A stretch of 64,000 nt of DNA from the NCBI RefSeq assembly GCF_018613655.1, contig NZ_JAGGPW010000004.1, positions 710,627 to 774,626 on the forward strand, written 5' to 3'. Under the pieces are notes generated by a model. It saw only the letters and a list, made by a program, of their open reading frames with translations, made no database searches and was not told where the DNA came from. Numbering within the stretch: the stretch's first letter is position 1; every line of letters starts with the position of its first letter. This stretch comes from Planococcus sp. ISL-109 (lineage in GTDB: Bacteria > Bacillota > Bacilli > Bacillales_A > Planococcaceae). The translations under genes and the position numbers were made by a program. Below are positions 44,775 to 54,149 of the stretch, in pieces.

Positions 44775-46817
44775 TTATAATAGTCTGAATTTTTCCAATT
44801 TATAGTACAAGGTCCTCAAGGAAATTTCGAGTTGTTTTGCTGTTTTTGATTTATTGCCTTTTGCTTCTTCAAGCGTCCGGTGGAGTATGCTGCGTTCTAG
44901 CGTTTCCAATTGCTCCTGCAAAGGCGCGGATGTCGGGATGACCACTTCATTTTTCGCTTCTTTAGACTTCAGCATGTTGAGGGGAATGTGTTCTTCGGTC
45001 ATGATGTTATCGTTCATCTGCATGAAGATCATCGAACGGCTTAGAATGTTTTCGAGTTCGCGGACATTGCCCGGCCAGTCATACATCTTTAAATACTGAA
45101 GCGCTTTGTCCGATAGGCTCTCCACATTACGGCCGTATTCCTGGTTCAATTTCATCAGCAGACGGTCAGTGATGCGCGGGATGTCCTGTTTTCTGCTGCG
45201 CAGCGGCGGAATCAAGATTGGCATGCGGTTCAGGCGGTAATACAGGTCCTCCCGGAACGTGCCGTCAAGCAGCGCCTTTTCCATATTGGCATTGGTCGAT
45301 GCGATGACACGAACATTGACCGGAATCGGTTTGGTCCCACCGATCCGCAAGGTTTCATGCTCTTGCAGCACCCTCAGTAGTTTGCTTTGGATCTGCGGCG
45401 ATAACTCTCCGATCTCATCCAGAAAAATACTGCCTTTATTCGCTTCTTCCAATAATCCGCGCTTTGTCCCTGTCCGATTATCTGGCAAAGCACCTTCTTC
45501 GTAGCCGAACAATTCCGCATCGAGCTGCTCACTCGACACCGCCGCACAGTTGACGCGCACAAATTTATTGAACTGGCGTTCACTGGCGCTGTGTATGGCG
45601 TGTGCGAACAATTCCTTACCAGTACCTGATTCACCGCGCAACAGCACCGTCACGAGCGTCTGTGCGGCGAGCTTGGCCTGTTGCAAGGACAATTGCATCT
45701 CCGAAGACAATCCGATGATATCATCAAACGTATACTTCGATTCCAAGGTCCTTATGATGCTCCTCGCACGGTCCAGTTCTTTCATGAGCGAACGGATTTC
45801 CGTCGTGTCGTGGATAACGCCGACGCTGCCTTTTAATTGATTGTCGACGATAATCGGCGCGACATTGACAATGACTTCGCGTTTCGCTGGGCCAACTTTC
45901 AAATTGACGCCGCGCACCGGCTTGCGGGTCTGAAGCGCTTTAAAGTGCATGCTTTCGCCTTCAGAAATATCGGCGGATGCCGGCCGGCCGATCACTTGGT
46001 CCATTTCCAGTCCCGTAATGCGTGTATAAGCCGGATTGACCAGTAAGCCGTTGCCTTTTTCATCAACAACGGAAATAGCATCATCGCTCGACTGGATAAT
46101 CGCTTGGAGCATCGTCTGGATTTCTTTCAAGTCGGTGATTTCTTCTGCCAGCGACACAACTTCCGTAATATCCTTAAAAACCGCAAACGCCCCGATTAGT
46201 TCACCGGTCTCATCGATCATTGGAAAACGGCTCGTGACAATTTTCGAGCCGTCCTTCAATTCCAATTCCCTGTTTAGTTCCGTTCTGCCGGTTTGGGCGA
46301 TCCTCGGAAGTTCGCTCATCGAAATGAGCTCATGAATATGGCGGCCAATCGCGTTTTGCTGTTCCACGCCAAGCATGCGTGCTGCACTGCGGTTGATGAA
46401 ATTGATGTGGTTATTGCAGTCGATTCCAACCATGCCTTCATCGATCGAGTTGAAAATGATGGAGCCTTTGTGGCTTTCGTTGCTCAACCGATTAATGTAA
46501 TGCTCTTTCTCGTCCATCAGACGGACGAATATATTCGCGACACTACCCGGGATGATGACGGTGCGCGGCGGGTAATATCGGCGCAAGCGCTGTGTCAGCT
46601 CATCATCACCTGTCACGTTGAACACAATATCAACGGTTTTAGATAACTCACGGTAATCCGAAGCGGTGGCAATATTGTATTTTGAAGCTACTAGCAAAGC
46701 AGGCGCCACAGCATCGATGTCCGCAACCCCTTCAACATGAAACAATCCGGATTCCACCAGCAGTTTCAGAATGGCCGAGCCGCCGATGCCCCCCCCAATA
46801 ATAATTACTTTTTGCAA
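44775..46817 (-). CDS. bkdR: BkdR-type AAA+ regulator lacking the GAFTGA loop
   Basis: A 680-aa enhancer-binding-protein-like regulator. The N-terminus is Rossmann-like (IIIGGGIGGSAILKLLVESG), two PAS-like domains follow (about 120-235 and 240-345), then a central AAA+ domain with Walker A GESGTGKE, Walker B GSIFLDEIGE and the arginine-finger region, and a C-terminal Fis-type helix-turn-helix (KSKTAKQLEISLRTLYYKLE). At residues 442-447, where the sigma-54-contacting GAFTGA loop belongs (after ELFGYEE), it reads GALPDN. ATPase motifs are otherwise intact. It may act as a sigma-54-independent regulator, as TyrR does. It lies upstream of ptb in the same direction. Confidence 0.9.
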   Translation of the reverse strand: MQKVIIIGGGIGGSAILKLLVESGLFHVEGVADIDAVAPALLVASKYNIATASDYRELSKTVDIVFNVTGDDELTQRLRRYYPPRTVIIPGSVANIFVRLMDEKEHYINRLSNESHKGSIIFNSIDEGMVGIDCNNHINFINRSAARMLGVEQQNAIGRHIHELISMSELPRIAQTGRTELNRELELKDGSKIVTSRFPMIDETGELIGAFAVFKDITEVVSLAEEITDLKEIQTMLQAIIQSSDDAISVVDEKGNGLLVNPAYTRITGLEMDQVIGRPASADISEGESMHFKALQTRKPVRGVNLKVGPAKREVIVNVAPIIVDNQLKGSVGVIHDTTEIRSLMKELDRARSIIRTLESKYTFDDIIGLSSEMQLSLQQAKLAAQTLVTVLLRGESGTGKELFAHAIHSASERQFNKFVRVNCAAVSSEQLDAELFGYEEGALPDNRTGTKRGLLEEANKGSIFLDEIGELSPQIQSKLLRVLQEHETLRIGGTKPIPVNVRVIASTNANMEKALLDGTFREDLYYRLNRMPILIPPLRSRKQDIPRITDRLLMKLNQEYGRNVESLSDKALQYLKMYDWPGNVRELENILSRSMIFMQMNDNIMTEEHIPLNMLKSKEAKNEVVIPTSAPLQEQLETLERSILHRTLEEAKGNKSKTAKQLEISLRTLYYKLEKFRLL

Positions 46818-46893
46818 TTTCCTTCAAACCTTTCCAAGTCAATTCGTGCAATAGTCTGCACAGTTACTTCTAGACTAACGCAGGGGACAATTC

Positions 46894-46922
46894 TTGACAA
46901 CTTTGAGCAGATTGGAAACAAT
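46894..46922 (+). promoter_or_regulatory. Candidate sigma-A promoter of the DUF2627 gene
   Basis: TTGACA, 17-bp spacer, AACAAT, ending 24 bp before the plus-strand ATG at 46946. Confidence 0.5.
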
Positions 46923-46945
46923 AGACGATGAAGGATGTGGAATAG

Positions 46946-47182
46946 ATGGGACGATTGATTGCATTTATCATTTTGCTGATTCCCGGTATCATGGCCGCCT
47001 ATGGCATCAAACTAATGCGGGATACCCTTTTCAATAAACTGCTCGAACCGTATCCGGCTTTGTGGATGCAGTTTACGCTCGGTACGCTTTTCACAGTGAT
47101 CGGCATCGCTTTTTTTGCCGGTTTTCTGTTGAACCGCGACCGCAAAAAGGGCAATGTTTCTGAACGCTTCCAAAAACGATAA
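46946..47182 (+). CDS. yqzF: DUF2627 small membrane protein (YqzF-like)
   Basis: A 78-aa protein with two hydrophobic helices (about 4-22 and 40-63) and a basic C-terminal tail. The start MGRLIAFIILLIPGIMAAYG and the GIKLMRDTLF segment match the DUF2627 family, whose B. subtilis member YqzF also lies next to bkdR. Function unknown. It is divergent from bkdR, with its own promoter and terminator. Confidence 0.85.
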   Translation: MGRLIAFIILLIPGIMAAYGIKLMRDTLFNKLLEPYPALWMQFTLGTLFTVIGIAFFAGFLLNRDRKKGNVSERFQKR

Positions 47183-47205
47183 AGCATGCAAGGTTTGGAT
47201 CAAAC

Positions 47206-47251
47206 AAAAAAAGACAGCCCGCGGAATTTCATTTCCGGGCTGTCTTTTTTT
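47206..47251. terminator. Bidirectional terminator between yqzF and the GDPD gene
   Basis: Stem AGACAGCCCG/CGGGCTGTCT flanked by an A-run and a T-run, so it serves both convergent genes. Confidence 0.9.
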
Positions 47252-47267
47252 CCGATCTTTAATGCCT

Positions 47268-47963
47268 CTAAGCAATGCGCGACGGGTAATCGGTGATGAG
47301 CCCTTTAACGGACGGGTGAAGCGAGCGTAAAAACCGTTCATTGCCTATCACACCATAAAGTCGAATGGGCTTGTCCAGTGCCGCAATCGGTTCCAGCCAT
47401 TTTGCTCGGTGGAATTTTTTATGGAAATGGATGCTATCGACCCAACCATAGTCCTCCAATTCATTCAATTGCTTCGCTTTTTTCATGATCCAGGCTACTT
47501 CGATATCCGGGCGCAAACTCTTCATTTTTTCGAGCAGCCCGATGTCAAAAGAGGAAAGATGAAAGTTTTCCATTCCATCGAGCAAATTGGTGATGATTTC
47601 CGGTCCGGACGGATGCAGTGCTATGGAGGATTTCAGTTCGATGTTAAGTGGGATTTTTTTTGCGAATGCCCAATCGAATACATCAGAGGCCAATGGGATC
47701 TGATGGCTGCCGAAACGTTTAAAAAGTTTGCGGACCTTTACAGGCTCTAAGACTTGAAACGGAACATCCGAAATGTTCGCTTTTGTTCCGGTCAGGCGCT
47801 TTAATTGTTCGTCGTGGTAGACTATAGCGATTCCATCTTGCGTCAGTTGGATATCCAGCTCAATGCCGACTCCGAGCTGATGAGCCATGTTGAATGCTTT
47901 CCACGTGTTTTCCAGCGCAACGCCGGAAGCTCCGCGATGCGCATAGATTTCCACTCTACACAT
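47268..47963 (-). CDS. Glycerophosphodiester phosphodiesterase
   Basis: A 231-aa GDPD-family enzyme, cytoplasmic (no signal sequence). It releases glycerol 3-phosphate from glycerophosphodiesters. The catalytic start IYAHRGASGVALENTWKAF is intact, the metal pair is in GIELDIQLTQDG, and the second catalytic His in YHDEQLKRLTG. B. subtilis YqiK is the positional relative. ATG at 47963 has GGGGGAG six bases upstream. Confidence 0.92.
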   Translation of the reverse strand: MCRVEIYAHRGASGVALENTWKAFNMAHQLGVGIELDIQLTQDGIAIVYHDEQLKRLTGTKANISDVPFQVLEPVKVRKLFKRFGSHQIPLASDVFDWAFAKKIPLNIELKSSIALHPSGPEIITNLLDGMENFHLSSFDIGLLEKMKSLRPDIEVAWIMKKAKQLNELEDYGWVDSIHFHKKFHRAKWLEPIAALDKPIRLYGVIGNERFLRSLHPSVKGLITDYPSRIA

Positions 47964-48080
47964 AGTAACTCCCCCTTAGGAATAGGGTGCTTTATATCAT
48001 TTATTGTAACATGTTGTCTGCTGGCTAAAAATGTTGGAGCTCCGTGATGGCTGTTTTTTGGTTTTTTAAAAATAACCTTA

Positions 48081-48094
48081 TGTAGTTTACTACA
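48081..48094. promoter_or_regulatory. Inverted repeat TGTAG-TTTA-CTACA upstream of the GDPD gene
   Basis: A 5-4-5 dyad about 120 bp upstream of the GDPD start and 26 bp past the spo0A terminator. It could be an operator; no regulator is identified. Confidence 0.3.
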
Positions 48095-48119
48095 TTTTTT
48101 ATATGGCGCCCGCGTGCAC

Positions 48120-48151
48120 AAAAAAACCAATACCCATTGAAGGTATCGGTT
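48120..48151 (-). terminator. Terminator of spo0A
   Basis: Stem ACCGATACC/GGTATTGGT followed on the minus strand by seven T, 10 bp after the spo0A stop. Confidence 0.88.
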
Positions 48152-48160
48152 CACATAAAT

Positions 48161-48913
48161 TCACTGCTCTTGCCTGCCGAGGCTGTCGACGATCATGGCG
48201 ATAAACTCCGAGTTCGAAGGCTTCGACTGCAAATGCGCCTCACTATAACCGATGACAGTAGCAATATGGGCGACGGATTCATTGCGCACCCACACTTGCT
48301 CGATGGCGTGGCGGATGGAGCGCTCTACCCGTGCTGCTGTCGTATCGAACTTCAAGGCGATTTTTGGATACAGCTCTTTCGTCACTTTGCCGAGCAGTGT
48401 TGGTTCCTGCTGAACGAGTGAGACAGCTGCTTTCAAGTAAACATAGCCTTTCAGATGCGGCGGCACGCCGATGTCTTTCAATCTGATCGTTATCAGCTCA
48501 TCAATCGTCACTACTCCAGCCTTGGCTCTATTGTCGCCATTTTTCATAATATGATTGATTTGAACGATGAGCCGCTCCGATTCAAATGGCTTCATGATGA
48601 AATAGGAAGCGCCGTAGTCAGCCGCCTGGCTCATGATCGATTCTTGGCCGAACGCCGATAACATGATGACATGGATTTTACTCAAGTGTTCGTTGGTGCG
48701 CAGCACATCAAGGACAGCAATGCCATCAAGATAAGGCATGATGATGTCCAACAGCAAAATATCCACTTCGGCTTGTTGCAGCAGGCCGATGCATTCTCGA
48801 CCGTCATAAGCGACACCCACCACTTCCATATTCGGCTGCGCCGTTAGGAACTCCGTCATCAACTCTACAAGCTCCCGGTTGTCATCGGCAATGGCGATTC
48901 TAATTTTCTTCAT
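48161..48913 (-). CDS. spo0A: Spo0A response regulator
   Basis: A 250-aa response regulator. The receiver domain has the acidic pocket ADDN, the phospho-acceptor Asp in LLLDIIMPYLDG and the lysine in FIMKPFE. After a linker comes the Spo0A-specific DNA-binding domain: GVPPHLKGYVYLKAAVSLV, LYPKIALKFDTTAARVERSIRHAIE and KPSNSEFIAMIVDSL. It follows recN by only 30 bp; spoIVB, which lies between them in B. subtilis, is absent. Planococcus species often do not sporulate but keep spo0A, where it may control stationary-phase traits. Confidence 0.96.
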   Translation of the reverse strand: MKKIRIAIADDNRELVELMTEFLTAQPNMEVVGVAYDGRECIGLLQQAEVDILLLDIIMPYLDGIAVLDVLRTNEHLSKIHVIMLSAFGQESIMSQAADYGASYFIMKPFESERLIVQINHIMKNGDNRAKAGVVTIDELITIRLKDIGVPPHLKGYVYLKAAVSLVQQEPTLLGKVTKELYPKIALKFDTTAARVERSIRHAIEQVWVRNESVAHIATVIGYSEAHLQSKPSNSEFIAMIVDSLGRQEQ

Positions 48914-48943
48914 GTTGTTCTCTCCTAAAGTACGTATGGACCG

Positions 48944-50641
48944 TTATTTCATCAATAGCTTCCGGTCCTTCGCCAAAGTCAACAATTCTTCAGCGTGCTG
49001 CATAGTCAAATCAGTGATTTCCGCTCCCGACAGCATACGGCTCATTTCTTCGGTGCGTTTTCTGCCGGTCAGTTCTTTCACCGCGGTCGTTGTCCGCTCT
49101 TTTGACACTTTTTTCTCGATAAACAGATGTTGATCGGCCATTGCAGCAACTTGCGGCAAATGGGAAATGCACAACACTTGCGAATGGCGCGCAATCGCAG
49201 CGATTTTTTCAGCAATCGCCTGCGCGACCCGCCCGCTCACCCCAGTGTCGACTTCATCGAAAATGATCGACGTAATGCCTTGGTGCTTCGAGAAAATGGT
49301 TTTCAAAGCCAGCATCATACGCGACAATTCGCCGCCTGAAGCGACTTTCGTCAACGGCTTCAGCGGCTCTCCGACATTTGTCGAAATATGGAAAGCGATG
49401 CTGTCATGCCCGTAACGGTCGAATTTCCCTTTCGGCAGCAGGCTGAAATTGACGTCAAATGAGGCTTTGCCCATGTGGAGTTCTTTTAATTGCTCCATGA
49501 TTGCGCGCGACAATTTTACAGCTGCTTGTTTCCGAAGCAAAGTCAATTCCTCCGCTTCGATGCGCAAGTCCTCGGTCAGTTCTTTCAGCTTTTCCTGGTC
49601 GAGGCGCAAACGCTGATCGCGGTTGACCAATTTATCGAGTTCGTCCGTACGTTCTTCATGATACAGCAAAATGTCTTCAGCGGAAGCACCGTATTTGCGT
49701 TTCAGCGATTGCAATAACGCGAGGCGCTGCTCGATTTCATTGAGCCGCTCGGGATCGAATTCCATTTGATCCAATACGCGCTTGATTTCTGTCGACGTGT
49801 CCTGCAATTGGTAAAAAGCACCCGCAACAGATTCTGAAGCTTCCTGGAATTGTTCATCGACAGCCGCCGCGTGCTCAAGTTCAGACATGGCATTGCCGAC
49901 CCAATCGAGCCCTTTCGATTCGCCTTGAATGGCTTCATGCGCCTGTGAAATCGACTCGAAGATTTTGGTGAAATTCTGCAAACGTTTGCGTTCTTCGAGT
50001 AAAACTTCTTCTTCTCCCGGCACTAACTGGGCTTCTTCAATCTCGCGCAATTGGAAAGTCAATAAATCGATGCGCTGTGCAATCTGCTGCTCATTTTCAT
50101 TGTAACTTGCGAACTCACGTTTTAATTTCGTGTACTTGTCAAATGTATGGGTATATCCTTCTTTCGCTTTCGTCAATGACTTGCCGGCAAATTGGTCCAA
50201 TAAATGGAGGTGCTGCTTTTCGTCCATCAGCTCTTGTGTTTCGTGCTGGCCGTGGATATCAATCAATGCTGCCCCCACTTCCCGTAAAATCGAAATGGTC
50301 ACAAGTTTGCCGTTGATGCGGCAGACATTTTTTCCTTTGCCGTTCAGTTCACGCCGCAGCAGCACATCGCCGTCGCTCGCTTGAATGCCGAAGTCCTCTA
50401 GTTTTTTGTATACCGGATGCACATGGCCTTCAATATGGAACAAGCCTTCGATTTCGGCTTTTTGGGCACCATGTCGAATAAACTCCAGGCTGCCGCGCCC
50501 GCCCGCCAATAAATGCACGGCATCGATGATGATTGATTTCCCGGCGCCCGTTTCTCCAGTCAAGACCGTCATACCTTCCGTAAAACTGACCGATAATGTA
50601 TCGATAATCGCAAAATTGCGTATGTCCAATTCACGCAGCAT
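48944..50641 (-). CDS. recN: RecN DNA repair ATPase
   Basis: A 565-aa SMC-like protein that acts early at double-strand breaks. Walker A GETGAGKSIIID is near residue 33, a long coiled-coil region (about 155-365) follows, then the signature SGGELSRMMLAL and Walker B IIFDEVDTGVSG. The start MLRELDIRNFAI at 50641 has GAGGTGG six bases upstream, so the longer 594-aa frame is rejected. Downstream of ahrC as in Bacillus. Confidence 0.95.
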   Translation of the reverse strand: MLRELDIRNFAIIDTLSVSFTEGMTVLTGETGAGKSIIIDAVHLLAGGRGSLEFIRHGAQKAEIEGLFHIEGHVHPVYKKLEDFGIQASDGDVLLRRELNGKGKNVCRINGKLVTISILREVGAALIDIHGQHETQELMDEKQHLHLLDQFAGKSLTKAKEGYTHTFDKYTKLKREFASYNENEQQIAQRIDLLTFQLREIEEAQLVPGEEEVLLEERKRLQNFTKIFESISQAHEAIQGESKGLDWVGNAMSELEHAAAVDEQFQEASESVAGAFYQLQDTSTEIKRVLDQMEFDPERLNEIEQRLALLQSLKRKYGASAEDILLYHEERTDELDKLVNRDQRLRLDQEKLKELTEDLRIEAEELTLLRKQAAVKLSRAIMEQLKELHMGKASFDVNFSLLPKGKFDRYGHDSIAFHISTNVGEPLKPLTKVASGGELSRMMLALKTIFSKHQGITSIIFDEVDTGVSGRVAQAIAEKIAAIARHSQVLCISHLPQVAAMADQHLFIEKKVSKERTTTAVKELTGRKRTEEMSRMLSGAEITDLTMQHAEELLTLAKDRKLLMK

Positions 50642-50658
50642 ATACATCCACCTCTTTA

Positions 50659-51108
50659 TTAAAGCATTTCGATCAAACGTTGTTTCAACACTTCTCGATG
50701 TTCGACATCGCGGCAAATGATCAAACATGTATCATCGCCGCAAATCGTGCCGAGGATTTCTTCCCAGTCCAGATGGTCGATCAATGAACCAATTGCGTGT
50801 GCATTGCCCGGCAAGGTTTTCATGACCAGAAAATGGCTCGCTCCATCGATGCTAACAAATGCATCGGTCAGCGCCCGGTGCAGTTTCTGCATCGGATTAA
50901 AGCGCTGATCGGCAGGCAAACTGTATTTATAGCGTCCATCCTGCAACGGGACTTTAACCAGGTGCAATTCCTTAATATCCCGGGAAACGGTCGCTTGCGT
51001 CACTTCATAGCCCGCAGATTTCAATAAGTCGACCAACTCATCTTGCGTTTCAATTTCGCGATTTGAAATCAAGTCGCGGATTTTGATATGACGTTGTCCT
51101 TTGTTCAT
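50659..51108 (-). CDS. ahrC: Arginine repressor AhrC/ArgR
   Basis: A 149-aa hexameric arginine-dependent regulator of arginine synthesis and breakdown. N-terminal winged helix ([36 protein letters not shown]) and C-terminal oligomerisation/arginine domain ([15 protein letters not shown], with the arginine-binding Asp pair). ATG at 51108 has AGGGGGAG close by; the 27-codon upstream extension lacks a site. Precedes recN by 17 bp. Confidence 0.95.
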   Translation of the reverse strand: MNKGQRHIKIRDLISNREIETQDELVDLLKSAGYEVTQATVSRDIKELHLVKVPLQDGRYKYSLPADQRFNPMQKLHRALTDAFVSIDGASHFLVMKTLPGNAHAIGSLIDHLDWEEILGTICGDDTCLIICRDVEHREVLKQRLIEML

Positions 51109-51260
51109 GGTGCTCCCCCTTGAGTGAATAATTATTCCATATACTTTATATCCTACCTCTAAATGCCCCCGAAAACAAGAAAACTTCACGCCATTTACGG
51201 GACGGCTTGCGAGTTTGATCCGCTGCTTTGTGTGATTCGTTGAAAAACTTGCCGGAAACG

Positions 51261-51300
51261 AAAAAACAGACGGAGAAAAAGGTTCATTTTCTCCGTCTGT
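51261..51300 (-). terminator. Terminator after the tlyA-family gene
   Basis: Stem ACAGACGGAGAAA/TTTCTCCGTCTGT followed on the minus strand by six T. It ends the upstream operon before ahrC. Confidence 0.9.
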
Positions 51301-51303
51301 TAG

Positions 51304-52146
51304 TTATGATAAGCTTGTTTTTTCTTTGAAGGCAGCATGTGCGCGTTCCACGGTTTCCGCAATCGCTTGCGGATCCGGGATATCGCTTTTTGCTTCTGTT
51401 GTATTCGAGACGAGATGAAACAAGAACTCGATATTGCCTTCTCCGCCGGTAATCGGTGAATGGGTCATCGCTCTCACTTCAAATCCACAGCCGATCGCAT
51501 AAGATGCGACTTTCTCCAACACTTCCCGGTGTACTTTCGGCTCACGGACAATGCCTTTTTTGCCGACTTTTTCACGCCCTGCCTCAAACTGCGGTTTGAC
51601 GAGTGCGATGACATCGCCACCAGGAACCAAGATGGTTTTCAAGACGGGCAAGATGATGCGCAGGGAAATGAACGATACGTCGATGGTCGCCATTTCCGGC
51701 AAGCCTTCCGTAAAATCTGCTGGTTTGGAATGGCGGAAATTGGTGCGCTCCATGACTGTCACTCTTGGGTCTTGGCGGATTGTCCAGGCCAGCTGGTTAT
51801 AGCCGACATCCAGCGCATAGCCATGACGCGCGCCGTTTTGCAGCGCACAATCGGTAAAGCCACCGGTCGACGAACCGATATCCAGCATCATTTTGCCGTC
51901 CACCGACACATCAAATTCAGCGAGCGCTTTTTCCAATTTCAAGCCACCGCGGCTGACATAGCGCAGATCATTGCCTTTTTTCTCGAGCGGTGCATCCTGT
52001 AAGATTTTCTCGCCCGGTTTATCCATCCGTTCACTGCCTGAAAAGATCACGCCCGCCATAATGGCGCGCTTTGCTTTTTCGCGGGTTTCGCAAATGCCGC
52101 GCTCAACAAGCAGGACATCCACACGCTCTTTTTTCACTTTATTCAT
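51304..52146 (-). CDS. yqxC: TlyA-family rRNA 2'-O-methyltransferase (YqxC)
   Basis: A 280-aa protein with an N-terminal S4 RNA-binding domain ([23 protein letters not shown]) and an FtsJ-like SAM methyltransferase domain ([18 protein letters not shown], with K-D-K-E type residues in [10 protein letters not shown] and ALVKPQFE). TlyA methylates 16S/23S rRNA in mycobacteria; some family members have been called haemolysins. The ATG overlaps the dxs stop (ATGA). Confidence 0.92.
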   Translation of the reverse strand: MNKVKKERVDVLLVERGICETREKAKRAIMAGVIFSGSERMDKPGEKILQDAPLEKKGNDLRYVSRGGLKLEKALAEFDVSVDGKMMLDIGSSTGGFTDCALQNGARHGYALDVGYNQLAWTIRQDPRVTVMERTNFRHSKPADFTEGLPEMATIDVSFISLRIILPVLKTILVPGGDVIALVKPQFEAGREKVGKKGIVREPKVHREVLEKVASYAIGCGFEVRAMTHSPITGGEGNIEFLFHLVSNTTEAKSDIPDPQAIAETVERAHAAFKEKTSLS

Positions 52147-54056
52147 AGAACGTTCGACCGCTCCTGCTGTTTTGCATCGTGTTTCACGTGAAGTTTCACT
52201 TTGCGGACGACTTCATCACTGTTCAGATGAATTTCATCCATCAGTTCCGCGACATCTCCGTGTTCGATAAAGAGGTCCGGAATCCCCATCCGGTCGATGA
52301 CGGAATCGTGGTGGCCGTGGTCATGCGCGTATTCAAGCACCGCGCTGCCGAATCCGCCTTGCAATACAGCTTCTTCGATCGTGACGACCGGCAAGTTGCG
52401 GCCAAAAATCGAAGCGAGCATCGCCTCATCCATCGGCTTCAGGAAACGGGCATTGACGACTTCCGCATGGATGCCTTCTCCGCGCAATTGTTCCGCTGCC
52501 TTAAGCGCCATCGGAATGGTTGTGCCGAATGTCAAAATCACGGCGTCCGTTCCTTCTACCAGCACTTCCCAGCTGCCGATTGGAATCGCTTGGAGCTCAT
52601 CGTCCATCGGAACACCGAGCCCATTGCCGCGCGGGTAGCGCAACGCAATCGGGCCGCCGTCATAATCGATGGCCGTTTTGACCATATGCTGTCCTTCATT
52701 CTCATCTTTCGGCATCATTAACACCATATTCGGTAAATGGCGCAAGAACGCGATATCAAATACGCCTTGATGCGTTTCTCCGTCCGCGCCGACAAGGCCA
52801 GAGCGATCGATGCCGATAAAGACATTCAAGTTCTGGCGGCAAATGTCGTGGACGACCTGGTCATATGCACGCTGCAGGAATGTGGAATAAATCGCCAAAA
52901 ACGGCTTCATTCCCTGTGTTGCAAGACCGGCAGCCATCGTCGTTGCATGCTGTTCGGCGATGCCGACGTCAAACATGCGCTCCGGGAATTCCGAAGCAAA
53001 GCCTTCGAGTTTCGACCCGACAGGCATCGCCGGTGTGATGGCTACGATGCGCTCATCGCTGCGTGCGAGCTTGCGCGTCGTTTCGGCGATCAAACCGCTC
53101 CATGATGGAGCACTTGAACTTGATGATTTCACCAAATCGCCGGTTTCCATCTTATACGGTCCGATGCCATGCCAAGTGCCGATTTTATCTTGTTCAGCCG
53201 GCAAATAACCTTTGCCTTTTTTCGTAATGACGTGAAGCAGAACTGGTCCTTTTGTCTTTTTCGCATATTGCAGATTGTCTTCGAGTTCTTCCAAGTCGTG
53301 CCCATCGATTGGGCCGAGATATGTGAATCCGAGTTCTTCAAAGAACATGCCGGAAACGACCAGGTATTTCAAGCTATCTTTTACGCGCTCCGCCGTCGAA
53401 GCAAGTTTCCCACCGACTGCAGGCACTTTCTTCAGCAAGTATTCAAGGTCGTCTTTTACTTTATTGTATTTGCCTGCTGTGCGCATCCGTCCAAGCATGC
53501 TGTGGAGCGCTCCGACATTCGGTGCAATCGACATTTCGTTATCGTTTAAGATGACCGTCATGTCCGTTTGCGCATGCCCGATATGGTTCAACGCTTCAAA
53601 GGCCATGCCGCCCGTCAACGCACCATCGCCGATGATCGGAATGACATAATTTGAATCTTTTTTAATATCGCGCGCTGCCGCCATGCCCATTGCTGCTGAC
53701 AAAGAAGTCGAGCTGTGGCCGGTTTCCCAGACATCGTGTTCGCTTTCATTGCGCTTCGGGAATCCGCACAGCCCTTTAAACTGGCGCAGCGATCCGAATT
53801 GGCCTGCACGGCCGGTTAAGATTTTGTGGACATATGATTGATGTCCGACATCCCAGATGAGCTTATCGGATGGGCTGTCGAATACGCGATGCAACGCGAT
53901 CGTCAGCTCTACTACGCCTAAATTCGGCCCGATATGCCCTCCAGTTTTTGATAGATTTTCTATAAGAAATCGACGGATATCTTCACTTAAAAGCTCTAAT
54001 TGCTCATGATTTAGCTCTTTTAGGAAAGATGGACCAGTTATCGACTGAAGATCCAT
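52143..54056 (-). CDS. dxs: 1-deoxy-D-xylulose-5-phosphate synthase
   Basis: A 637-aa thiamine-diphosphate enzyme, first step of the MEP isoprenoid pathway. Catalytic His in [15 protein letters not shown], ThDP motif [18 protein letters not shown] with NDNEMSI, and the Glu/Arg region [17 protein letters not shown] are intact. It is cotranscribed with tlyA and lies 93 bp after ispA, which supplies the downstream prenyl chain step. Confidence 0.97.
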   Translation of the reverse strand: MDLQSITGPSFLKELNHEQLELLSEDIRRFLIENLSKTGGHIGPNLGVVELTIALHRVFDSPSDKLIWDVGHQSYVHKILTGRAGQFGSLRQFKGLCGFPKRNESEHDVWETGHSSTSLSAAMGMAAARDIKKDSNYVIPIIGDGALTGGMAFEALNHIGHAQTDMTVILNDNEMSIAPNVGALHSMLGRMRTAGKYNKVKDDLEYLLKKVPAVGGKLASTAERVKDSLKYLVVSGMFFEELGFTYLGPIDGHDLEELEDNLQYAKKTKGPVLLHVITKKGKGYLPAEQDKIGTWHGIGPYKMETGDLVKSSSSSAPSWSGLIAETTRKLARSDERIVAITPAMPVGSKLEGFASEFPERMFDVGIAEQHATTMAAGLATQGMKPFLAIYSTFLQRAYDQVVHDICRQNLNVFIGIDRSGLVGADGETHQGVFDIAFLRHLPNMVLMMPKDENEGQHMVKTAIDYDGGPIALRYPRGNGLGVPMDDELQAIPIGSWEVLVEGTDAVILTFGTTIPMALKAAEQLRGEGIHAEVVNARFLKPMDEAMLASIFGRNLPVVTIEEAVLQGGFGSAVLEYAHDHGHHDSVIDRMGIPDLFIEHGDVAELMDEIHLNSDEVVRKVKLHVKHDAKQQERSNVL

Positions 54057-54149
54057 TTGCCATCACACACCTTTTTCTAAATTTTCCTGTATGGTTATCT
54101 CCCCATATTATAGCAGTACACGACAAATGTACAAACTAGAGCACTGACT

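Noticed and set aside
48944-50728. The longer 594-aa reading of recN
   Set aside because: The extra 29 residues are not RecN-like, and GAGGTGG sits six bases before the internal ATG at 50641.
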